The position numbers and the translations under genes are program-made. Shown here in pieces: positions 18,662 through 26,070 of a DNA stretch of 64,000 nt (position 1 is the first letter of the stretch; the number at the start of each line of letters is the position of its first letter). The notes below the pieces were generated by a model that saw nothing but the letters and a program-made list of their open reading frames with translations, had not been told where the DNA came from and did not search any database. This stretch comes from Chryseobacterium caseinilyticum (GTDB lineage Bacteria > Bacteroidota > Bacteroidia > Flavobacteriales > Weeksellaceae), in assembly GCF_014837145.1 (NCBI RefSeq), contig NZ_JACYFS010000005.1:62001-126000 (forward strand). The letters run 5' to 3'.

Positions 18662-18669
18662 CAAAAATA
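18662..18669 (-). promoter_or_regulatory. Promoter -7 box of the WaaE-like gene
   Basis: TATTTTTG on the minus strand, 20 nt before the ATG at 18641. Confidence 0.5.
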
Positions 18670-18702
18670 CAGTTTATTTTAAAACTAAATCATTTACAAA
18701 AA

Positions 18703-18726
18703 AATAACACCCGAAAGAGTGTTATT
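18703..18726 (-). terminator. Terminator of rocD
   Basis: 8-bp stem aataacac / gtgttatt, followed on the minus strand by a T-run; 48 bp past the rocD stop. Confidence 0.7.
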
Positions 18727-18773
18727 TATATCATTTATACTGAAAAGTTTTCCTGATCAAAATTTGAAATAGT

Positions 18774-20018
18774 TTAATATTCCAACACAGCTTTCTCAAT
18801 AATCTTCACACAATCCAGCAACTGCTCTTCGGTGATCACCAATGGTGGTGCCAGTCTGATGATGTTTCCGTGTGTTGGTTTTGCGAGCAATCCGTTTTCC
18901 TTTAATTTTAAACATAGATTCCAGGCGGTAGAGCTTTCCGGTGTGTCGTTGATTAAAATGGCGTTTAATAAACCTTTTCCTCTCACTTTGGTAATCAGAT
19001 CAGATTTTTCAATCACTTTTTCAATTTCGGATCTGAATAATTTACCCAATTCTTCAGCTCTTTCTGATAAGTTTTCTTCGGCAACAACGTCTAATGCAGC
19101 AATGGCAACAGCGCAGGCAATCGGGTTTCCACCAAAAGTAGAACCATGCTGTCCAGGCTTAATCACATTCATGATTTCGTCATTGGCCAAAACGGCTGAT
19201 ACGGGATACATTCCTCCTGAAAGGGCTTTTCCTAAAATTAAAATATCAGGCTGTACATTTTCGTGATGACATGCGATCAGTTTACCTGTTCTTGCAATCC
19301 CTGTCTGAACTTCATCAGCGATGAAAAGAACATTGTGTTTTTTACATAGTTCTGAAGCATTTTTAAGAAAATTTTCATCCGGTACATAAACTCCCGCTTC
19401 TCCCTGAATCGGCTCCACTAAAAATGCAGCAATATTCTGAGCGTCATTTTTCAGAACTTCCTCTAAAGCATTTAAATCATTGTAAGGAATTTTTACAAAT
19501 CCAGGAGTGAAAGGACCGTAATTTTTATTGGCGTCAGGATCATTGGAGAATGAAACAATTGTAGTCGTCCTTCCGTGGAAGTTATTTTCACAAACCACAA
19601 TTTTAGCCGCGTTTTCTGAAATTCCTTTTACTTCATAACTCCATTTTCTGGCTAATTTTACTGCAGTTTCTACTGCTTCGGCTCCGGAATTCATCGGTAA
19701 AACTTTATCAAAACCAAAAAGGGTAGTGATCTTTTTCTCGTATTCTCCCAAACCTGAATTGTAAAATGCTCTTGAAGTTAAAGCCAGTTTTTTAGCCTGA
19801 TTCACCAAAGCTTCTACAATTTTCGGATGCGAATGACCTTGGTTTACTGCAGAGTAAGCTGAAAGGAAATCGTAATATTTTTTGCCTTCAACATCCCAGA
19901 CAAAAACGCCTTCACCTTTATCTAAAACCACCGGAAGCGGATGGTAATTGTGTGCGCCATGTTTTTCTTCGAGCTCGATGAAGTATTGTGAATCTTTTGT
20001 TTGTTCTGCTGTTGACAT
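18774..20018 (-). CDS. rocD: Ornithine--oxo-acid aminotransferase
   Basis: PLP enzyme that converts ornithine and 2-oxoglutarate to glutamate semialdehyde and glutamate (arginine catabolism/proline synthesis). 414 residues from the chosen ATG (MSTAEQTK…). It contains GEGVFVWDVEGKKYYDFLSAYSAVNQGH near the N-terminus, NSGAEAVE, the PLP-binding DEVQTGIARTGK and the Schiff-base lysine in LGKALSGGMYPVSA. The in-frame TTG at 20037-20039, seven codons earlier, lies inside the promoter -7 box and so cannot be the start. Monocistronic with its own terminator. Confidence 0.95.
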   Translation of the reverse strand: MSTAEQTKDSQYFIELEEKHGAHNYHPLPVVLDKGEGVFVWDVEGKKYYDFLSAYSAVNQGHSHPKIVEALVNQAKKLALTSRAFYNSGLGEYEKKITTLFGFDKVLPMNSGAEAVETAVKLARKWSYEVKGISENAAKIVVCENNFHGRTTTIVSFSNDPDANKNYGPFTPGFVKIPYNDLNALEEVLKNDAQNIAAFLVEPIQGEAGVYVPDENFLKNASELCKKHNVLFIADEVQTGIARTGKLIACHHENVQPDILILGKALSGGMYPVSAVLANDEIMNVIKPGQHGSTFGGNPIACAVAIAALDVVAEENLSERAEELGKLFRSEIEKVIEKSDLITKVRGKGLLNAILINDTPESSTAWNLCLKLKENGLLAKPTHGNIIRLAPPLVITEEQLLDCVKIIEKAVLEY

Positions 20019-20036
20019 ATTCTTTTTGCTTTTGCA

Positions 20037-20044
20037 CAAATTTA
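20037..20044 (-). promoter_or_regulatory. Promoter -7 box of rocD (fixes the start)
   Basis: TAAATTTG on the minus strand, 18 nt before the ATG at 20018. It overlaps the alternative TTG codon, which argues for the ATG. Confidence 0.6.
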
Positions 20045-20192
20045 AGGATTCTAAATAACTTGCATCAATAATTAATTTCTGTTTAAAATGAAGATTCAGA
20101 ACTGTTGTAAAGAATTGATAAATAATTTGGAAGATATTTGGTGAAGTATAATTGAGTTTTGGATGTTATATCTTTTTTCAGATAATATACTT

Positions 20193-20238
20193 TTGAAATA
20201 TAATCCTTCAGGATTATGAATTTGTAATTTCTACTCAT
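20193..20238 (-). pseudogene. N-terminal remnant of a REP-associated tyrosine transposase (RAYT)
   Basis: From the ATG at 20238 the minus strand encodes MSRNYKF, and after a one-base shift HNPEGLYF; this is how Bacteroidota RAYTs (Y1_Tnp family) begin. Similarity stops after about 15 codons. The catalytic HUH and tyrosine regions are missing. It has the same upstream leader and REP palindrome as the remnant at 20921-21237, so both derive from one family. The 20045-20190 stretch below it shows nothing recognisable. Confidence 0.55.
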
Positions 20239-20299
20239 CTTTATGTTTTATAAAGATGAAAAATAATACAATTTTAGAATTTTGGTTTTAAAAGAAAAA

Positions 20300-20327
20300 G
20301 CCACACGAAATGATTCGTGCGGCAGCT
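20300..20327. repeat. REP-like palindrome A
   Basis: 28 bp (gccacacgaaatgattcgtg, then cggcagct): stem cacgaa/ttcgtg extended by gcc/ggc around one mismatch. It matches REP B (21301-21328) with 3 differences and REP C (inverted, 20888-20915) with 4. On the minus strand it is followed by a T-rich tract and could terminate transcription of the Imm35-like gene. Confidence 0.65.
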
Positions 20328-20407
20328 AAGGTTTGGTTTCAGCTGAGGATTAAATTTAAGAAAATTTGTTTAGCTACATTTCTCAACATCAGGAGACTTT
20401 ACGCAGC

Positions 20408-20416
20408 GGGGGGGGG
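20408..20416. repeat. Homopolymeric run of nine G
   Basis: G9 in AT-rich DNA, 9 bp beyond the stop of the Imm35-like gene and outside any coding frame. Confidence 0.8.
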
Positions 20417-20424
20417 AACTATTA

Positions 20425-20724
20425 TTAATTAGGATCCCAAACACCATTAGAGCTTGGCTTCCATGTACCATCCTCATAGCCTTTTATGTAGTATTCTATA
20501 TCATCAGATGTTCCAAATTGAATTACTATACCTACATCATTTTTTACAAGAAAAGGACCATTACCTGCTAAACGATGTTTATAATCTTTCGCAATATAAT
20601 CGTAAATATTTCCGTAGCTTTTTCTAATAAATTCATTAGGGATTTCAAGTTCAACATTTATTTTCTGTTGTATTTGCTTTATATACTTATTGGCTATTTC
20701 TAGCATATCATTATCATTTAACAT
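20425..20724 (-). CDS. Imm35-like (YrhB-type) immunity protein
   Basis: 99 residues, soluble. The N-terminal helix (EIANKYIKQIQQKI) is followed by a beta-rich core with 'HRLAGNGPFLVKNDVG', 'QFGTSDDIEYYIKGYEDG', the layout of immunity protein 35 / YrhB family members, which bind and block papain-fold or similar toxins from polymorphic toxin systems. The ATG follows the stop codon of the toxin-tail reading frame (20726-20728) by one base, the expected toxin-immunity order. The frame is intact although its toxin is truncated. Family assignment is from memory of the pattern. Confidence 0.6.
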   Translation of the reverse strand: MLNDNDMLEIANKYIKQIQQKINVELEIPNEFIRKSYGNIYDYIAKDYKHRLAGNGPFLVKNDVGIVIQFGTSDDIEYYIKGYEDGTWKPSSNGVWDPN

Positions 20725-20725
20725 A

Positions 20726-20914
20726 TTATTTTGCTTTTAAATATTCTATAAATTCATATTCTGTAAGAGTTTGCAATATTCCTTTTTGACCATTAAGAAG
20801 CATTAATCTTTTATTTTTTTTAATAACATTGAAAACATGACCTCTTTTAAATCCTTTTCGATACACATACATTATCCCTATTTCCCCGGCTGCCGCATGA
20901 ATCCTTTCGTGTGG
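20726..20914 (-). pseudogene. C-terminal fragment of a papain-fold-type toxin gene
   Basis: 62 open codons run up to the Imm35-like gene. The segment GEIGIMYVYRKG, then RGHVFNVIKKN and LLNGQKG, resembles the end of papain-fold toxin domains, where GHVFN supplies the catalytic His and a DGQ motif an acidic residue. Here DGQ reads NGQ, and the half with the catalytic Cys is missing. The first ~9 codons are made of REP C, and a stop (20915-20917) directly precedes. It looks as if a REP/RAYT insertion removed the 5' part of the gene. Not expected to be functional. Confidence 0.5.
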
Positions 20915-20915
20915 T
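20888..20915. repeat. REP-like palindrome C (inverted)
   Basis: On the minus strand accacacgaaaggattcatg, then cggcagcc; 24 of 28 positions equal REP A. It lies just past the 3' end of the RAYT remnant and faces REP B, so the remnant is flanked by inverted REP copies. Confidence 0.6.
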
Positions 20916-20920
20916 CATTC

Positions 20921-21237
20921 TTAAAAATCAAACATTCTAAAAACTACAACATCATTCAAAAGACCTTTTTCATCAGAATAATCTATTGTACTGCTGTATC
21001 TGTAATCTTCCGCCCGAAAAACCAAACCTGCTTCTACAGGATTTTGATGTACATAATTTATTTTTTGATTAATGACATGATTGCTCCAAAGTTCAATAGG
21101 TTTGTTATCATGTCTCAAGAATTGATATTGGTTCACATTAGAACTTTGTGAGCCTTCTTTCAGAAAAAGGTCTATAGAAATTCTTTTCTGCTTTCTTTAG
21201 GATTTTCTTTGATTGCTTTTACAATTTCTCTGCTCAT
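20921..21237 (-). pseudogene. Internally deleted, frameshifted REP-associated tyrosine transposase (RAYT)
   Basis: From the ATG at 21237 the frame reads MSREIVKAIKENPKESRKEFL and stops. After a shift of frame it continues as SNVNQYQFLRHDNKPIELWS, then INYVHQNPVEAGLV and a DYRYSS motif, ending in FRMFDF (stop 20921-20923). This is the C-terminal half of a Y1_Tnp/RAYT transposase. The first three residues MSR match the N-terminal remnant at 20238, so the copy seems to have lost the whole HUH/catalytic middle while keeping its start region. Flanked by REP B upstream and inverted REP C downstream. Confidence 0.75.
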
Positions 21238-21300
21238 CTTTATGTTTTTTATAAAGATAAATAAAATTGCAATTCTAGAAAATGTTGTTAAAAAGAAAAA

Positions 21301-21328
21301 GCCACACGAAGTGATTCGTGAGGCAGCT
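21301..21328. repeat. REP-like palindrome B
   Basis: gccacacgaagtgattcgtg, then aggcagct. Together with the ~75 bp to its left it forms a ~105-bp block that is strongly similar to 20227-20331. It is 34 bp past the stop of the 21362-21838 gene and is followed by a T-rich minus-strand tract, so it probably doubles as that gene's terminator. Confidence 0.65.
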
Positions 21329-21361
21329 GAGTTTACATTATATTTCTGGTATGATAAATCT

Positions 21362-21838
21362 TTATTCCTGAAATACACCATATCCGAGAAATCCTATTTT
21401 TTCAACTTCATCTCCGTAGGTTACAAAAGATGTATCTTTTCCTTTTTTACTCCACTGTTTTCTGGTGAAATCAATGCCGTCAACAACATTTGAGTGTTCC
21501 GTCGCAGTATAACCGGCATCTTTTATTTTCATTTCGATAAAGACATTGTTCATTGCGCCGGCATAAAGCAATACAACGCCATCCATTTCGCCTTTTGGAT
21601 TGTATAAAACCTGTACACGAGTGTATTCTGATTTGAAACTGTGTGCATCACCATCTTCGCCGCCTTTTTCAACATCGCCAACTGTATAGCCTTTAGCCTC
21701 CATAAAAGAATTAAGATTCTTTCTTGTAGAATTATGGTAAATATCCTGAACGAGGGTCAGCTTTTCATTGTCAAATTTGGTTTGTGCGAAAAGTAGGTTT
21801 GCAAATAAACACAGCAGAAGTAATTGTAAATTTTTCAT
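21362..21838 (-). CDS. Secreted protein of unknown function
   Basis: 158 residues with a signal peptide (MKNLQLLLLCLFANLLFA|Q). The mature part is mixed alpha/beta with 'GYTVGDVEKGGEDGD' and 'RVQVLYNPKGEMDGVVLLY' and contains no cysteines. No family recognised. Own promoter box upstream; monocistronic. Confidence 0.7.
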   Translation of the reverse strand: MKNLQLLLLCLFANLLFAQTKFDNEKLTLVQDIYHNSTRKNLNSFMEAKGYTVGDVEKGGEDGDAHSFKSEYTRVQVLYNPKGEMDGVVLLYAGAMNNVFIEMKIKDAGYTATEHSNVVDGIDFTRKQWSKKGKDTSFVTYGDEVEKIGFLGYGVFQE

Positions 21839-21867
21839 GAGTAAAAGTTTTTAGTTATTATTTGAAT

Positions 21868-21875
21868 CAAATTTA
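21868..21875 (-). promoter_or_regulatory. Promoter -7 box of the 21362-21838 gene
   Basis: TAAATTTG on the minus strand, 29 nt before the ATG. Confidence 0.5.
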
Positions 21876-21940
21876 AGTCATTCGTAAAATTTTCACAATC
21901 ACACAAAAGGGTCATTTTTCCTCAGTTTTTCTATAAAAAA

Positions 21941-21964
21941 AACCGCCTCAGGAATGAGGCGGTT
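21941..21964 (-). terminator. Terminator of accB-accC
   Basis: Perfect 9-bp stem aaccgcctc / gaggcggtt with a 6-base loop, followed on the minus strand by eight T; 22 bp past the accC stop. Confidence 0.85.
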
Positions 21965-21985
21965 TACAATTATTTTAAAATAATC

Positions 21986-23341
21986 TTAGTGATTATCATA
22001 TTTTCTGTCCATTACAAAACTCTCCATGAATTTTGTTGTGTAGTTTCCGGAAAGATAAGCTTCATCTTCCATCAACTGTCTGTGGAAAGGAATTGTGGTC
22101 TTTACACCTTCTACATAGAATTCTTCCAGAGCACGCTTCATTTTTGCAATCGCTTCTTCACGGGTTTGTGCCGTTGTGATCAGCTTTGCAATCATTGAAT
22201 CGTAGTTTGAAGGAATCGTGTATCCTGAATAAACGTGTGTATCTACTCTGATTCCGTGTCCTCCAGGAATGTTTAATCCTGTGATTTTTCCCGGTGAAGG
22301 TCTGAAATCAGCGTATGGATCTTCAGCATTGATTCTGCACTCAATTGAATGCAATTTCGGATAATGGTTAATTCCTGAAATAGGAGTTCCCGCTGCCAAA
22401 AGAATCTGTTCTCTGATTAAGTCATAATCAATAACCTGTTCAGTGATCGGATGCTCCACCTGAATTCTCGTATTCATTTCCATGAAATAGAAATTTCTGT
22501 GCTTGTCTACAAGGAATTCAATTGTTCCAACGCCTTCATAACCGATAAACTCTGCTGCTTTCACGGCTGCTTCACCCATTTTCTCACGTAGTTCGTCCGT
22601 CATGAATGGTGAAGGTGTTTCTTCAGTTAATTTCTGATTTCTTCTCTGTACAGAGCAGTCTCTTTCAGAAAGGTGGCATGCTTTACCAAATTGGTCACCA
22701 GCAACCTGAATTTCAATATGTCTTGGCTCTTCAATCAGTTTTTCCATGTACATTCCTCCGTTTCCGAAGGCTGCTACAGCTTCCTGAATGGCAGATTCCC
22801 AGTGTTCTTTAAGGTCTTCCGCTTTCCAAACAGCTCTCATTCCTTTACCACCACCACCTGCAGTAGCTTTGATCATAACAGGATATCCTGTTTCTTCAGC
22901 AGTTTTTACAGCATGCTCGTAAGATTCAATTAAACCTTCAGAACCCGGTACACAAGGTACGTTTGCCGCTTTCATGGTTGCTTTAGCATTCGCTTTGTCT
23001 CCCATTCTTTCAATCTGCTCAGGACTTGCACCGATAAATTTGATACCGTTTTTCTGACAGATTCTTGAGAAATTAGCGTTTTCAGATAAGAAACCATATC
23101 CCGGGTGAATGGCGTCTGCATTGGTAATCTCTGCAGCAGCAATTATGTTTGGGATTTTCAGGTAAGAATCTTTACTCATCGCAGGACCGATACAAACAGC
23201 CTCGTCAGCAAATCTCACGTGAAGACTGTCTTTGTCGGCAGTAGAGTATACCGCGACAGTTTTGATTCCCATTTCTTTACAAGTACGCAAAATACGCATT
23301 GCAATTTCGCCACGATTGGCAATTAATATTTTTTTGAACAT
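21986..23341 (-). CDS. accC: Acetyl-CoA carboxylase biotin carboxylase subunit
   Basis: ATP-dependent carboxylation of the biotin on AccB. 451 residues, normal. The N-terminal domain starts [15 protein letters not shown]; the ATP-grasp domain carries the glycine-rich [12 protein letters not shown], and [12 protein letters not shown] holds the catalytic and metal-binding residues. It follows accB by 108 bp on the same strand and ends before a strong terminator. Confidence 0.98.
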   Translation of the reverse strand: MFKKILIANRGEIAMRILRTCKEMGIKTVAVYSTADKDSLHVRFADEAVCIGPAMSKDSYLKIPNIIAAAEITNADAIHPGYGFLSENANFSRICQKNGIKFIGASPEQIERMGDKANAKATMKAANVPCVPGSEGLIESYEHAVKTAEETGYPVMIKATAGGGGKGMRAVWKAEDLKEHWESAIQEAVAAFGNGGMYMEKLIEEPRHIEIQVAGDQFGKACHLSERDCSVQRRNQKLTEETPSPFMTDELREKMGEAAVKAAEFIGYEGVGTIEFLVDKHRNFYFMEMNTRIQVEHPITEQVIDYDLIREQILLAAGTPISGINHYPKLHSIECRINAEDPYADFRPSPGKITGLNIPGGHGIRVDTHVYSGYTIPSNYDSMIAKLITTAQTREEAIAKMKRALEEFYVEGVKTTIPFHRQLMEDEAYLSGNYTTKFMESFVMDRKYDNH

Positions 23342-23449
23342 CTTAATTTAATTTGAAATTTGAGTCTTCGGCTAGGCTCAGACTGACATTAATTTGAAAT
23401 TTGAAATTGATTTTTTCTTCAATTATCAATCATCATTAATCAATTATAA

Positions 23450-23932
23450 TTAAGATGGATCTACTAAGAATAATGGTTGGTCGTATTCTACAGGAGTAGC
23501 GTCGTCAACTAAGATTTTAACGATTTTACCGCTTACTTCAGATTCAATTTGGTTGAATAATTTCATTGCTTCAATTACACAAACCACTTTTCCAACAGAA
23601 ACTTCGTCTCCAACGTTGGCAAAAACATCTTTATCCGGAGATGGTTTTCTGTAGAAAGTTCCGATCATCGGAGATTTGATTGTGATGAATTTGCTGTCAT
23701 CAGAAGCAGCTTCAGTTTTTTCAGGAGTTGCAGAAACTGCAGCAGGAGCGTGTCCCGGAGCTTGCTGCTGTGGAGCCTGCTGATACATCTGCGGTTGAGC
23801 AACATAGCTTACCTCATTGCCTCCAAGTGGTGTTTTAATGGTGATTTCGAAATCTTTAGTCTTATATTTTACTTCTGAAACCTCAGCTTTAGATACAAAC
23901 TTGATAAGATTCTGTATGTCTTTAATGTCCAT
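23450..23932 (-). CDS. accB: Biotin carboxyl carrier protein of acetyl-CoA carboxylase
   Basis: 160 residues from the ATG at 23932 (MDIKDIQNLIKF…). A longer frame to 23998 would begin inside the upstream terminator and ahead of the promoter, so it is rejected. The Ala/Gln/Pro-rich linker spans about 45-75, and the C-terminal biotinyl domain has EAMKLFNQ with the biotin-accepting lysine K124. It pairs with accC downstream. Upstream rpmF is separated by a terminator and a full promoter, so accBC is its own unit. Confidence 0.97.
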   Translation of the reverse strand: MDIKDIQNLIKFVSKAEVSEVKYKTKDFEITIKTPLGGNEVSYVAQPQMYQQAPQQQAPGHAPAAVSATPEKTEAASDDSKFITIKSPMIGTFYRKPSPDKDVFANVGDEVSVGKVVCVIEAMKLFNQIESEVSGKIVKILVDDATPVEYDQPLFLVDPS

Positions 23933-23955
23933 AAAAATTGATATTTGATTTGGGT

Positions 23956-23984
23956 CAAAGATACCAAAAAAACATAAAAAACAA
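23956..23984 (-). promoter_or_regulatory. Promoter of accB-accC
   Basis: Minus strand TTG (23984-23982), 18-nt spacer, TATCTTTG (23963-23956), 23 nt before the accB ATG and immediately after the rpmF terminator. Confidence 0.7.
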
Positions 23985-23990
23985 CAAAAA

Positions 23991-24019
23991 ACCGCCAAAT
24001 TTTATCAAAATTGGGCGGT
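23991..24019 (-). terminator. Terminator of rpmF
   Basis: About 13-bp stem accgcccaatttt / aaaatttggcggt on the minus strand, followed by a T-rich stretch; 39 bp past the rpmF stop. Confidence 0.8.
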
Positions 24020-24058
24020 TTTTGTATTAAAATGAGTGTTTTCGGGTGAAAACGACTC

Positions 24059-24262
24059 TTAGTTTTCTTCAGTAGCTGCTACTTCTTTTTCCATTACTAC
24101 TTTTCCTCTGTAGTATAATTTTCCTTCATGCCAGTGAGCTCTGTGGTAAAGGTGCATTTCACCTGATGTTGCATCTTTAGCCAATTGAGGAACTACAGCT
24201 TTGTAATGAGTTCTTCTCTTATCTCTTCTTGTAGACGACTGTCTTCTCTTTGGATGTGCCAT
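24059..24262 (-). CDS. rpmF: 50S ribosomal protein L32
   Basis: 67 residues. The N-terminus [19 protein letters not shown] is diagnostic. It lacks the cysteine pairs of zinc-binding L32, so it is the zinc-independent form. It follows the YceD-like gene by 59 bp, the classic yceD-rpmF pairing. Confidence 0.97.
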   Translation of the reverse strand: MAHPKRRQSSTRRDKRRTHYKAVVPQLAKDATSGEMHLYHRAHWHEGKLYYRGKVVMEKEVAATEEN

Positions 24263-24321
24263 TTTGTAATAACTTTTTTTAGTGATGAGCGATGAGATTC
24301 ATCATCTCATCATTAAATTAT

Positions 24322-24846
24322 TTAATTTTTATTCTTTAAATTTTTCAGTGCGTCCCATCTCGGGTCACTTTCGTGTTCTTTCTCTTCTTCACTTTCTTTC
24401 GGACTGAATCTTTCCAGTATCTCCAGATCTGCGTCGCTCACATTGGGTGATACTTTTTTCATCGGTATCGAGAGCGCCACATTTTCATAAATCAGCTGTG
24501 AGATATTGAAAGCGTGATCGTTTGCAGGAATGGTGATTACATCTTCTTCGCTGTCATCATATTCTTCCCCAAACTTTACCAGAATACCGATTTGGTTTTC
24601 GATCGGATATGTAAAAATATCATTGGTGATATCACAAACCAGATTTACTGTACCTTCAGTTTTAATTTCAAATTCTAAAAAAGTAGTGTGTTTATCCAGT
24701 AAAACATCCACTTCAATCTTAGGATTTGTAAACTCCTGTTCAGTGTCAAATAATTGAAAGAACTCCTTATCTATCTCAAATTTGAACTCATGCTTGCCGG
24801 TTTTAAGTCCGGAAAAGCTTACATCATAGTTTCTTAACTTGTCCAT
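24322..24846 (-). CDS. yceD: DUF177 / YceD family protein
   Basis: 174 residues starting MDKLRNYDVSFSGLK. An upstream in-frame TTG at 24861 lies within the promoter -7 box and is excluded. The family occurs next to rpmF in most bacteria and is linked to 23S rRNA/50S subunit biogenesis. It has an acidic, lysine-rich C-terminus and a central beta-rich part with two cysteines less conserved than in other families. The gene keeps the conserved neighbourhood (pdxA upstream, rpmF downstream). Confidence 0.9.
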   Translation of the reverse strand: MDKLRNYDVSFSGLKTGKHEFKFEIDKEFFQLFDTEQEFTNPKIEVDVLLDKHTTFLEFEIKTEGTVNLVCDITNDIFTYPIENQIGILVKFGEEYDDSEEDVITIPANDHAFNISQLIYENVALSIPMKKVSPNVSDADLEILERFSPKESEEEKEHESDPRWDALKNLKNKN

Positions 24847-24858
24847 AAAATGAGTGTG

Positions 24859-24889
24859 CAAAAATATGCAATTTTTTTAATATTACAAA
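24859..24889 (-). promoter_or_regulatory. Promoter of yceD-rpmF
   Basis: Textbook Bacteroidota spacing on the minus strand: TTTG (24889-24886), 19-nt spacer, TATTTTTG (24866-24859), 12 nt before the ATG. Confidence 0.8.
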
Positions 24890-24929
24890 TAAAATACATA
24901 ACAAATTAATTTTTATTCCTTTAACGGTT

Positions 24930-26021
24930 TTACATTTCGTTTCCAACCGGTAAATCTTCGTCGATTCCGTTGTCAGACGGCATTCTTTTAGGTTTAAGAC
25001 GGTTTTCCATCAAATCTTTATAATCTGCACGGTGACTGAAAATCTTAATTGCAGTGAAAATCGCTTCACTGAAACTCTGTTCATCAGCGATATTTTTTCC
25101 GGCAATATCATACGCTGTTCCGTGATCCGGAGATGTTCTGATGAATGGTAATCCCGCAGTACAATTTACACCTTCTTCGTATGCAATTGTTTTGAACGGA
25201 GCCAGCCCCTGGTCGTGGTACATTGCTAAAACAGCATCAAAGTTTCTGTATTTCTCCGGTTGAAAAAAGCTGTCGGCAGGGTAGGGACCAAATGCTAAGA
25301 TGCCGTTATCTGAAAGTTCTTTTATGGCTGGGGAAATAATCTCTATTTCCTCATTTCCAATCACGCCACCGTCACCGGAGTGTGGATTTAAACCTAAAAC
25401 TGCAATTTTTGGTCTTGTCACCGCAAAATCTTCAATTAAAGTTTGGTTTAGAGCGCGGATTTGTTTTTTTATTTTTTCCTTGGAAATATTTTCCGCCACC
25501 TGAGAAATAGGAATGTGGTGCGTGGAAACTGCAACCTTTAAACCTTCCGTTACTAGGAACATTAATCCTTTTTTATTAAATTTTTCTTCAAAATAACCTG
25601 TGTGACCAGCGTGCTTAAATCCCATCTTCACCATTTCATCTTTATTGATGGGAGCAGTTACCAAAACGTCAATTTCACCTTTCATCAAAGCTTCTGTAGC
25701 AGCTTCCAGAGAATCGATGGCCATTTTTGTAGATTCTTCAGTGGGTTTTCCCAGTTCTACGTTAGAATTTTCCTTCACAAGATTCACCATATTCAGTTTT
25801 CCAGCCTGTGCCTGTGATGCTTCTGTGATATAGTTAAAATTTAAATTTAATTTGAAAATATTTTTCTGATAAGTAAAAAGCTTCCCCGAACCAAAAATAA
25901 TTGGTGTAAAAAAGTCTGTGATGGCTTTGTCTTTCAGAGATTTCATAATGATTTCCGGCCCGATACCGTTAAAATCACCGATTGAAATTCCTACTCGCAC
26001 TTTATGGTTTTGTGGGGTCAT
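24930..26021 (-). CDS. pdxA: 4-hydroxythreonine-4-phosphate dehydrogenase
   Basis: Pyridoxal-5'-phosphate synthesis (DXP-dependent route): NAD-dependent oxidation and decarboxylation of 4-phosphohydroxythreonine. 363 residues, slightly longer than the usual ~330. The start VGISIGDFNGIGPEI, the metal-site HAGHTGY, LNPHSGDGG and the C-terminal FIRTSPDHGTAYDIAG are family signatures. Divergent from ribE, whose promoter overlaps this gene's start region. Confidence 0.96.
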   Translation of the reverse strand: MTPQNHKVRVGISIGDFNGIGPEIIMKSLKDKAITDFFTPIIFGSGKLFTYQKNIFKLNLNFNYITEASQAQAGKLNMVNLVKENSNVELGKPTEESTKMAIDSLEAATEALMKGEIDVLVTAPINKDEMVKMGFKHAGHTGYFEEKFNKKGLMFLVTEGLKVAVSTHHIPISQVAENISKEKIKKQIRALNQTLIEDFAVTRPKIAVLGLNPHSGDGGVIGNEEIEIISPAIKELSDNGILAFGPYPADSFFQPEKYRNFDAVLAMYHDQGLAPFKTIAYEEGVNCTAGLPFIRTSPDHGTAYDIAGKNIADEQSFSEAIFTAIKIFSHRADYKDLMENRLKPKRMPSDNGIDEDLPVGNEM

Positions 26022-26027
26022 TTTGAT

Positions 26028-26035
26028 TATCTTTG
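26028..26035 (+). promoter_or_regulatory. Promoter -7 box of ribE
   Basis: TATCTTTG, 35 nt before the ribE ATG at 26071 and 7 bp past the divergent pdxA start. Confidence 0.6.
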
Positions 26036-26070
26036 AAGATTATAATTTTACAAATTTAGCAAAAAATAAT

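Noticed and set aside
20037..20039. Alternative TTG start for rocD seven codons upstream
   Set aside because: It lies inside the promoter -7 box, so it would not be in the transcript.
23933..23998. Longer accB frame
   Set aside because: It starts within the rpmF terminator and ahead of the accB promoter.
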